From Actinomycetospora sp. (GTDB lineage: Bacteria; Actinomycetota; Actinomycetes; Mycobacteriales; Pseudonocardiaceae): DNA of 14,976 nucleotides. The notes under the pieces were generated by a model. The model saw only the letters and a program-made list of their open reading frames with translations, did not search any database and was not told where the DNA came from. The translations under genes and the position numbers were made by a program. This document shows positions 6,407-12,013 of this stretch, piece by piece; the stretch's first letter is position 1, and each line of letters opens with the position of its first letter. Location: contig JAICLN010000050.1 of the NCBI GenBank assembly GCA_025925615.1, positions 1 through 14,976 on the forward strand, written 5' to 3'.

Positions 6407-7345
6407 ATGACCGCCGCGCCCGACACCACCCTCGCCGATCGGCTGCTGCCCTGGTTCGCCCTGCACGCGCGCGACCTGCCCTGGCGCGACCCGGACGTCA
6501 CCGGCTGGGGCGTGCTGGTCAGCGAGATCATGCTCCAGCAGACCCCGGTCGTCCGCGTGCAGCCGTTCTGGCATGTCTGGATGGCGCGGTGGCCCCGGCC
6601 CTCCGACCTCGCCGCGGCGCCGACCGCCGACGTCCTGCGGGCCTGGGGCAAGCTCGGCTACCCCCGGCGGGCGCTGCGGCTGCAGCAGGCCGCGACGATC
6701 GTGGCGACCGAGCACGACGACGTCGTCCCACCCGACGTCGAGACGCTGCTCGCCCTGCCCGGCATCGGGACCTACACGGCGCGGGCGGTCGCTGCGTTCG
6801 CCTACGGACGCCGCTGCCCCGTCGTCGACACCAACGTCCGCCGGGTCGTCGCCCGCGCCGTACACGGCCGCGCCGAGGCGGGCGACGCCTCCGCCCGCGA
6901 CCTACCCGACACCGCGGCGCTGCTGCCCCTCGACGAGGCCGACGCGGCCCGCACCTCCGCCGCGCTGATGGAGCTGGGCGCGACCGTGTGCGTCGCACGC
7001 GGGCCCCGCTGCGCGGACTGCCCGGTGCTCGACGTGTGCGCCTGGCAGCGCGCGGGCCGACCCGCCCACGACGGTCCGCCGCGCACGGGCCAGCGCTGGG
7101 CCGGGACCGACCGGCAGGTCCGCGGCCGACTGCTCGACGTCCTGCGCGGCGCCCCCGGCCCCGTCGCGACCCCGGCGCTCGAGGGCGCCTGGCTCACCGA
7201 CCCTGCGCAGCGCGCCCGCGCTCTGGACTCGCTCCTCGTCGACGGGCTCGTCGAACAGCTCACCGACGGCCGGTTCGCCCTGCCTGGTGAGCCCGAGCCC
7301 GGTGAGCCCGTCGACACACCCGCTGCCCACGAACCGTCGTCGTAG
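6407..7345 (+). CDS. mutY: A/G-specific adenine DNA glycosylase MutY
   Basis: MutY removes adenine mispaired with 8-oxoguanine and so prevents G-to-T transversions. In the 312-residue protein the catalytic Glu40 lies in LVSEIMLQQTPV. The helix-hairpin-helix LPGIGTYTARAVAAFAYG is at 117-134 and the catalytic Asp141 is in VVDTNVRR. The [4Fe-4S] ligands are Cys195, Cys202, Cys205 and Cys211, with the expected C-x6-C-x2-C-x5-C spacing. After about residue 215 there are only 95 residues, too few for a complete NUDIX-like 8-oxoG recognition domain; they look like a short winged-helix region, as in other actinobacterial MutY proteins. The ATG has CAGGAT 8 nt upstream and no clear Shine-Dalgarno. The stop codon TAG is also part of the next gene's -10 element. 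Confidence 0.97.
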   Translation: MTAAPDTTLADRLLPWFALHARDLPWRDPDVTGWGVLVSEIMLQQTPVVRVQPFWHVWMARWPRPSDLAAAPTADVLRAWGKLGYPRRALRLQQAATIVATEHDDVVPPDVETLLALPGIGTYTARAVAAFAYGRRCPVVDTNVRRVVARAVHGRAEAGDASARDLPDTAALLPLDEADAARTSAALMELGATVCVARGPRCADCPVLDVCAWQRAGRPAHDGPPRTGQRWAGTDRQVRGRLLDVLRGAPGPVATPALEGAWLTDPAQRARALDSLLVDGLVEQLTDGRFALPGEPEPGEPVDTPAAHEPSS

Positions 7346-7348
7346 GGT
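7343..7348 (+). promoter_or_regulatory. Leaderless-type -10 element of the mhuD-like gene, overlapping the mutY stop
   Basis: TAGGGT ends 7 nt before the ATG at 7356, and its first three bases are the mutY stop codon. It is the same hexamer and spacing as upstream of radA, so this gene probably has its own start site despite lying only 10 nt from mutY. Confidence 0.6.
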
Positions 7349-7355
7349 CGGGGGC

Positions 7356-7676
7356 ATGGCCGTCGTGAAGATCAATGCCATCAAGGTCCCCGAGGGCAAC
7401 GGGGAGGAGCTGGAGCGTCGCTTCGCCGCCCGCGGTGAGTCGATCAAGGAGACGCCGGGCTTCCTCGGCTACGAGTTGCTGCGCCCCACCGCCGGGGACG
7501 ACCGCTACTTCGTCTACACCCGCTGGGAGTCCGAGGAGGCCTTCGCCGCCTGGCGTGACGGCGGGGCGGCCGCCGCGGCGCACGCCGGCGAGCGCAAGCA
7601 GCCGGTCTCGTCGGGGGCGGACCTCTTCGAGTTCGAGGTGGTGCTCTCGGTCGGGAAGGGCGGCGGGGAGTCCTGA
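7356..7676 (+). CDS. mhuD: MhuD-like heme-degrading monooxygenase
   Basis: This 106-residue ABM-fold protein resembles M. tuberculosis MhuD (Rv3592), which degrades heme to mycobilin and releases iron without CO. It starts MAVVKINAIKVPEG, contains PGFLGYELLRP at 34-44 and YFVYTRWESEEAFAAW at 51-66, and ends in an FEFEVVLSV strand. Key residues of MhuD are present: Asn7, Trp66 and a His in AAHAGER that matches the proximal heme ligand. The His is residue 76 here because five Ala precede it, one position later than I recall for MhuD His75. M. tuberculosis mhuD likewise lies close to mutY. A longer frame upstream exists, but the leaderless -10 and family length support this start. It overlaps the following sirtuin frame. 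Confidence 0.88.
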   Translation: MAVVKINAIKVPEGNGEELERRFAARGESIKETPGFLGYELLRPTAGDDRYFVYTRWESEEAFAAWRDGGAAAAAHAGERKQPVSSGADLFEFEVVLSVGKGGGES

Positions 7677-8536
7677 GCGCTCGCCCCGATCCCGACCTCG
7701 CCGACCCCGGCGACCTCGCGCGGGCGGCCGACCTGCTCGCCGGCGCGACGTCGTTGGTGGTCGCGGCCGGGGCGGGGATGGGCGTCGACTCGGGGCTGCC
7801 GGACTTCCGCGGCCCGGAGGGGTTCTGGCGCGCCTACCCGCCCTACCGCCGGCTCGGGCTGCGGTTCTCCGAGCTCGCCGACCCGGAGCACTTCGACGAC
7901 GATCCCGAGCTCGCCTGGGGCTTCTACGGGCACCGCCTCGCGCTCTACCGCGCCACCGTCCCGCACGCCGGGTTCGGGGTGCTGCGGCGCTGGGCGGACC
8001 GGTGGCCGACGCGGGTGTTCACCTCCAACGTCGACGGCGCGTTCCAGGCCGCCGGGTTCGCCGGTGAGGACGTGACCGAGTGCCACGGCGCGATCGGCAC
8101 GCTGCAGTGCTCGCGGCCGTGCGGCGAGGACACCTGGGCGGCCGACGACGTCGTCGTGACCGTCGACGAGGAGACGATGCGGGCGGTCCCGCCGCTGCCG
8201 GTGTGCCCGCGCTGCGGCGCCGTCGCGCGGCCGAACATCCTCATGTTCGGCGACGGGTCGTGGGTGCCGGGCGTGCACGGGCGGCGGATGGCGGAGCACC
8301 GGGCCTGGCTGCGCGCCCAGGACGGCGCGGGGGTGGCCGTCGTGGAGCTCGGGGCGGGGACGGCCGTCCCGACGGTGCGCCGCCACGCCGAGCTGGCCTC
8401 GGCGTCGTCCGGCCGGCTCGTGCGGATCAACGTCCGGGAGCCCGAGGTCCGCCACGGGCACGGTGTCGGCCTCGCCGCGGGGGCGCGGGCGACGCTCGAG
8501 GCGCTGGACGATCAGCTGGGCATGTCAGCGATGTAA
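7673..8536 (+). CDS. Sir2-family NAD-dependent protein deacylase
   Basis: Sirtuins remove acyl groups from lysine using NAD+. With the start proposed here the protein has 287 residues. The NAD-binding loop is GAGMGVDSGLPDFRG at 33-47. TSNVDG at 117-122 stands for the usual TQNID, with Gln replaced by Ser. CHGA carries the likely catalytic His138. A Cys4 zinc site is formed by Cys146, Cys150, Cys178 and Cys181. RPNILMFGD and GAGTAVPTVR follow. No ATG or GTG lies between the mhuD stop and the first motif. TTG at 7754 would delete the helix before the GAG loop, so I prefer the CTG at 7673, which overlaps the mhuD stop as CTGA and has GGCGGGGAG just upstream. The last residues and stop codon come from a dispersed repeat. 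Confidence 0.85.
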   Translation: MSARPDPDLADPGDLARAADLLAGATSLVVAAGAGMGVDSGLPDFRGPEGFWRAYPPYRRLGLRFSELADPEHFDDDPELAWGFYGHRLALYRATVPHAGFGVLRRWADRWPTRVFTSNVDGAFQAAGFAGEDVTECHGAIGTLQCSRPCGEDTWAADDVVVTVDEETMRAVPPLPVCPRCGAVARPNILMFGDGSWVPGVHGRRMAEHRAWLRAQDGAGVAVVELGAGTAVPTVRRHAELASASSGRLVRINVREPEVRHGHGVGLAAGARATLEALDDQLGMSAM

Positions 8537-8595
8537 CTCCGCAGACACAGGATCCAATTCAGCACGCCGATAGGATCCGGAAATCCACATTCACG
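8523..8595 (+). repeat. Dispersed intergenic repeat, copy 1
   Basis: This 73-bp segment aligns without gaps to 11838-11910, with 63 identical positions by my count. The first half is a hairpin, TGTC-A-GCG at 8523-8530 and CGC-A-GACA at 8540-8547, with a 9-nt loop that differs between copies while the stem is kept. The second half has GGATCC at 8551-8556 and again at 8574-8579, able to pair. The copy supplies the stop codons of both the sirtuin (TAA at 8534-8536) and the convergent HTH_42 gene (8591-8593). Confidence 0.92.
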
Positions 8596-9709
8596 CAACG
8601 TCGAGCCTGGCCAGCCGCAGGCTCCGCGCCGCCGCGACCCGCTGTGCCTCGTCGTGCAGGGCCTCGTCGTCGGGCCCCGGCCACGACCCGCCGTCGAACC
8701 TCGTGACGGCCAGCGTCAGCTTCTTCCCCGACGCCTGCGGCCGCCAGGTACCGACCACCTCCCCGTCGGCCAGCACCGCCCCCGGATGACCGAGCGCCGG
8801 CCACAGCACCCGACGCCGGGCGGGGTCCGGGACGAGGAGCGCCCGGTCGCGGCCGGCGAGCAGCGGGTCGAACGGGGGCAGCAGTCGCAGGCGTGGCGGC
8901 GTCGGTGGGTCGGCGAGCAGGTCGAGCCGGTCGGCCGCCACCCAGGCCCGACGGCCCTCGACGGTGACCTGCCGCAAATCCTCCGCGGCGGCCTCGACGG
9001 CGGGCCGCAGCAGACCCGGCGAAGTGCCCACCCAGGCCGCGAGGTCCGCCGTCGTCACCGGCCCGAGCACGCGGACCGCGGCGGCGACCAGCCCGGCGAC
9101 CGCGTCCGGCGAGCCGGGGCCCGACGGCGGCGTCCAGCCGGTCGGGGCCGGGGTGAGCCGCAGCGTCCGGCCCCCGGGGTCCAGCCCGATCCCGGCCGGC
9201 ACCGCCCCGAGCCGCATGACCTGGTCGCGGACGTGGGTCGCTCCGCAGGGCACGCAGTCGTACTGCAGGGCCCGCGGCAGCACGGCCGAGACGGCGGTGC
9301 TCGCCTCGCCCTTGGTCATCGGGGCGGTCAGGACGGCCGCGAACGCGGCGGCCACCTGGTCGATCGCCGCCAGCGGGGCGATCCCGATCCGCTCGACGTC
9401 GGGACCGGACCAGACCAGGCGCGCCGCGGCATCGTCGTCGTCGAGGGGACGCAGCGCGTCCGCCCACCGCCGCAGCGAGCCGGCCTCGTGCCAGTGGGGC
9501 GCCCCGCGGTGGGTCCACGCGAGCTCGAGACCCCGGTCGGCGGGCGTCACCGGCTCGCCGGGCACCCGCGCGGCCAGCGCGATCGCGGCGGCGGGCCCCA
9601 GGTGCTGGACCCCGAGATCCAGGACGGCCGCCGCCCCGTCGTCGTCGACCCGTCCGAGACCCTGCGCGGCGATCCGGAACGCGACCGCCCGCTCCCTGCT
9701 CACGTCCAT
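8591..9709 (-). CDS. Winged-helix HTH_42 family protein (AlkZ/YcaQ DNA-glycosylase superfamily)
   Basis: The 372-residue protein has the layout of the HTH_42 family (PF06224), which includes AlkZ and YcaQ, glycosylases acting on bulky alkyl lesions and interstrand crosslinks. It begins VSRERAVAFRIAAQGL, has CVPCGATHVRDQVMRLGA in the middle, a winged-helix region (VTTADLAAWVGTSPGLL), and a C-terminal LLPPFDPLLAGRDRALL followed by GAVLADGEVVGTWRP. Where AlkZ has a catalytic Q-x-Q motif, this protein reads DLGVQHLG, with only Gln35 in place, so glycosylase activity cannot be assumed. I choose the ATG at 9709; a GTG at 9739 lies inside a palindromic operator and would add ten residues. It is divergent from yihY across that operator. 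Confidence 0.82.
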   Translation of the reverse strand: MDVSRERAVAFRIAAQGLGRVDDDGAAAVLDLGVQHLGPAAAIALAARVPGEPVTPADRGLELAWTHRGAPHWHEAGSLRRWADALRPLDDDDAAARLVWSGPDVERIGIAPLAAIDQVAAAFAAVLTAPMTKGEASTAVSAVLPRALQYDCVPCGATHVRDQVMRLGAVPAGIGLDPGGRTLRLTPAPTGWTPPSGPGSPDAVAGLVAAAVRVLGPVTTADLAAWVGTSPGLLRPAVEAAAEDLRQVTVEGRRAWVAADRLDLLADPPTPPRLRLLPPFDPLLAGRDRALLVPDPARRRVLWPALGHPGAVLADGEVVGTWRPQASGKKLTLAVTRFDGGSWPGPDDEALHDEAQRVAAARSLRLARLDVA

Positions 9710-9726
9710 CGAGCCAGCGTGCCGTG

Positions 9727-9755
9727 CCCGACCTGACACCTCCTGTCAGGTCGGG
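9727..9755. promoter_or_regulatory. Palindromic operator between the HTH_42 gene and yihY
   Basis: A perfect 12-bp inverted repeat, CCCGACCTGACA and TGTCAGGTCGGG, is separated by 5 nt (CCTCC). Its core CTGACA-N5-TGTCAG recurs at 10820-10836 before the WYL regulator gene. It lies in a 51-bp divergent gap, where a terminator would make no sense. Its centre is 32 bp from the HTH_42 ATG and 20 bp from the yihY ATG. Confidence 0.8.
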
Positions 9756-9760
9756 TGAGG

Positions 9761-10819
9761 ATGACCGCCGTGAGCTCCGTGCGCGCCGTCCCCGAGACCA
9801 CGGACATGGAGGGTGACGACCTCTCGGCCGACGACGCCTGGCACACCGTCCGGCACACCGGTCTGCTCGCGCTCGGCCGCACCGCGTTCCTGCGCTTCCG
9901 CTACGGCGACGGCTTCAGCCACGCCCGCGCCTTCGCCCTCCAGCTCGCGCTCGCGACCGTGCCGTTGATCATCGCCGGGAGCGGGCTGGCGTCCTCGATC
10001 GGCGCGGAGTCGGTCGCGCAGGTCGTCGCGCGCACCGTCGTCGCCGTCTCCCCCGGCACCGGCGACCAGCTGCTCGCCGACGTCGTGGACCGCGCGGCCG
10101 CGCCTGCACCCGCCGTCGGACCCGGCGACGACGAGGCACCCGACCGACCCGGCGAGGACCTCGGGGAGCTCGCCGTCGTGTTCGGGCTCGTGACGGCGTT
10201 CGTGGCGATGACCAGTGCCTTCGCCCAGCTCGAGCGGGGCGCGAACCGGGTGTACGGGGTCGAACGGGACCGGCCCGCGCTGCGCAAATACGCCCGGGCG
10301 GCGGTGCTGACGGCGACGGCGGGCACCGCGCTCGGCGTCGGGCTCGTCCTCATCGTGGCCGGCGGCCCGTTCGGAGACGCGCTCGAGGTGGTCTACCGGT
10401 GGGGCGACGCCGCGGAGACGGTGTGGGACCTGGTGCGCTGGCCGGTGGGGCTCGTGGCGCTGATCGTCGCGGTGACGACGCTGTTCCGGTTCGCGCCGCG
10501 GCGCCGCCAGCCCGGGCTCTCCTGGCTCGCGCTGGGCGCTGCGCTCACCGTGGCGGCGTGGCTGGCCGCGTCCGGGGTGATCGCGGCGTACGTGTCGGTG
10601 TCCGGGGAGTTCTCGGCGACCTACGGCCCGCTCGCCGGGATCATGGTGCTGCTGCTGTGGGCGTTCGTGACCGGCGTGGCCCTGCTGGCCGGCTTCGCGG
10701 TGTCGGCGCAGCTGGAGGCGGTGCGGGCCGGGGTCGTGGATCCGCTGCTCGCCGACGCCGACGACGACGGCGTCCCCGACGACCGCCAGCACACCGAGCA
10801 GCACGCGGCGGGAGGGTGA
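9761..10819 (+). CDS. YihY/BrkB-family integral membrane protein
   Basis: The 352-residue protein belongs to the YihY/virulence factor BrkB family, once misnamed ribonuclease BN; the molecular role is not established. I see about six hydrophobic stretches: FALQLALATVPLIIAGSGLA; LAVVFGLVTAFVAMTSAFA; VLTATAGTALGVGLVLIVA; VGLVALIVAVTTLF; LSWLALGAALTVAAWLAASG; and IMVLLLWAFVTGVALLAGF. The family signature YGPLAGIMVLLLW is present near the end. A hydrophilic loop of about 35 residues rich in Asp, Pro and Ala separates the first two. The C-terminal tail contains DADDDGVPDD from residue 332, resembling a calcium-binding thrombospondin type-3 motif. The start could be ATG 9761 or GTG 9755, the latter overlapping the operator. 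The WYL gene follows after 39 nt. Confidence 0.88.
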   Translation: MTAVSSVRAVPETTDMEGDDLSADDAWHTVRHTGLLALGRTAFLRFRYGDGFSHARAFALQLALATVPLIIAGSGLASSIGAESVAQVVARTVVAVSPGTGDQLLADVVDRAAAPAPAVGPGDDEAPDRPGEDLGELAVVFGLVTAFVAMTSAFAQLERGANRVYGVERDRPALRKYARAAVLTATAGTALGVGLVLIVAGGPFGDALEVVYRWGDAAETVWDLVRWPVGLVALIVAVTTLFRFAPRRRQPGLSWLALGAALTVAAWLAASGVIAAYVSVSGEFSATYGPLAGIMVLLLWAFVTGVALLAGFAVSAQLEAVRAGVVDPLLADADDDGVPDDRQHTEQHAAGG

Positions 10820-10836
10820 CTGACAAACACTGTCAG
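10820..10836. promoter_or_regulatory. Operator-like palindrome upstream of the WYL regulator gene
   Basis: CTGACA-N5-TGTCAG begins directly after the yihY stop codon. Its arms and 5-nt spacing are the same as the core of the 9727-9755 palindrome, and the right arm shares the two extra bases GT. Its centre is 31 bp from the GTG start at 10859, matching the 32 bp seen for the HTH_42 gene. It would overlap a -35 region. Confidence 0.72.
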
Positions 10837-10845
10837 GTGATGCGG

Positions 10846-10851
10846 TAGTAC
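10846..10851 (+). promoter_or_regulatory. Candidate leaderless -10 element of the WYL regulator gene
   Basis: TAGTAC ends 7 nt before the GTG at 10859. It differs from TANNNT only at the last base and has the same spacing as the better matches before radA and the mhuD-like gene. No Shine-Dalgarno is visible. Confidence 0.4.
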
Positions 10852-10858
10852 TTGGCCT

Positions 10859-11836
10859 GTGCGCGCGAGTCGATTGCTCTCCCTGCTGCTGATGCTGCAG
10901 GCGCGCGGGCGCATGACGGCGCGGGAGCTGGCCGACGAGCTCGAGGTCTCGATCCGCACCATCTACCGGGACATGGACGCGCTCACCGAGTCCGGCGTCC
11001 CGGTCTACGCCGACCGCGGTCCCGACGGCGGGTACTCACTGCTGGAGGGCTACCGCACGCAGCTGACCGGGCTGTCCGCCGAGGAGGCCGACTCGCTCGC
11101 GCTGGCCGGGATGCCGGGGGCCGCCGCGGAGCTCGGCCTGAGCCGGGTGCTCGCCGCCGCGCAACTGAAGGTGCAGGCGGCGCTGCCGAACGAGCTGGCC
11201 GAGCGCTCGCGGCGCATCGCCGAGCGCTTCCACCTCGACGCCCCGGGGTGGTTCCGGGAGGCCGACCACGTCCCGACGCTCACCGGGATCGCCGACGCCG
11301 TCTGGAACCAGCGCGTGGTGCGGGTCCGGTACCGGCGCTGGGGCGACGAGGAGGTCGAGCGGGAGCTGGAGCCGTTGGGCGTCGTGCTGAAGGCCGGGGT
11401 CTGGTACCTGGTCGCGGCGCCGCACGACGGCGGGTCGCCCCGGACCTACCGGGTCGCGCGGGTGCTGTCGCTGGAGACCCTCGACGCGCGGTTCGAGCGT
11501 CCCGAGGGGTTCGACCTGTGGCGGTACTGGAACGAGCGGTCGTCGGAGCTGACGTCCGCGCTGTACCAGGCCGAGGCCGCCGTCCGGGTCTCGCCGGGCG
11601 GGATGGCGCTGGCCCCGGTGGCCCTGCGCCCGCACACCGCGCGGGCGCTGGCGGAGCGGGAGTGGCCGGTCGACGGGGACGGGTGGACGTGCGCGGTGAT
11701 CCCCGTCGAGTCGATCGCGTCGACCCGCTCCGAGCTGCTGGCCCTGGGCGCCGAGGTGGAGGTCGTGTCGCCGTCCGCGCTGCGGGAGCAGATGCGTGAA
11801 GCGGCGGTGGGGTTGGCGGCGCTGTACGGCCCCTGA
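10859..11836 (+). CDS. YafY-type HTH/WYL-domain transcriptional regulator
   Basis: The 325-residue protein has the standard layout. An HTH_11 DNA-binding domain lies at 1-60 (MTARELADELEVSIRTIYRDMDAL, then a wing containing PDGGYSLLEG). After a helical linker, a WYL domain spans about 140-215 with the signature VWYLVA (Trp182-Tyr183-Leu184) and RTYRVARV, whose Arg residues commonly line the ligand pocket. The C-terminal WCX extension begins at DARFERPEGFDLWRYW. WYL domains are known to sense nucleic acids or nucleotides in several regulators, for example PafBC and DriD in DNA damage responses. The CTGACA-N5-TGTCAG site just upstream suggests autoregulation, and the identical site between the HTH_42 and yihY genes suggests they are targets. 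The ligand is unknown. Confidence 0.93.
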   Translation: MRASRLLSLLLMLQARGRMTARELADELEVSIRTIYRDMDALTESGVPVYADRGPDGGYSLLEGYRTQLTGLSAEEADSLALAGMPGAAAELGLSRVLAAAQLKVQAALPNELAERSRRIAERFHLDAPGWFREADHVPTLTGIADAVWNQRVVRVRYRRWGDEEVERELEPLGVVLKAGVWYLVAAPHDGGSPRTYRVARVLSLETLDARFERPEGFDLWRYWNERSSELTSALYQAEAAVRVSPGGMALAPVALRPHTARALAEREWPVDGDGWTCAVIPVESIASTRSELLALGAEVEVVSPSALREQMREAAVGLAALYGP

Positions 11837-11837
11837 G

Positions 11838-11910
11838 TGTCAGCGGTGTCGCATCGCAGACACAGGATCCGATTCAGCACGCCGATAGGGTCCGAAAATC
11901 CACACTCTCG
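11838..11910 (+). repeat. Dispersed intergenic repeat, copy 2
   Basis: This is the second full copy, starting two bases after the WYL regulator stop and in the same orientation as copy 1. The outer hairpin is extended to GTGTC/GACAC at 11837-11841 and 11859-11863. In the second half GGATCC at 11866-11871 faces GGGTCC at 11889-11894, which still pairs through one G-U wobble. The first 25 bases (11837-11861) are identical to the inverted copy 3. Confidence 0.92.
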
Positions 11911-11924
11911 TTCGGACGAGTGAC

Positions 11925-11961
11925 CTGTCCACAGCGGCATCCCACCCCCGAGCTGTCCACA
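11925..11961 (+). promoter_or_regulatory. Two DnaA-box-like CTGTCCACA motifs
   Basis: CTGTCCACA occurs at 11925-11933 and 11953-11961 in the same orientation, 28 bp apart. Each differs at one base from TTGTCCACA, a common actinobacterial DnaA box. They lie in the promoter region of the AbiEi/DUF559-like gene. They may bind DnaA or be a gene-specific regulatory repeat. Confidence 0.35.
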
Positions 11962-12013
11962 TCTCGCCGCGACCGCGACCCGTCCGCACGTCTGCGACCT
12001 CACCCTCTGCTCC

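Noticed and set aside
9727..9755. The 12-bp palindrome as a transcription terminator
   Set aside because: It lies between divergent starts, not at a gene end, has no T-tract, and its core recurs before the WYL regulator gene. An operator fits better.
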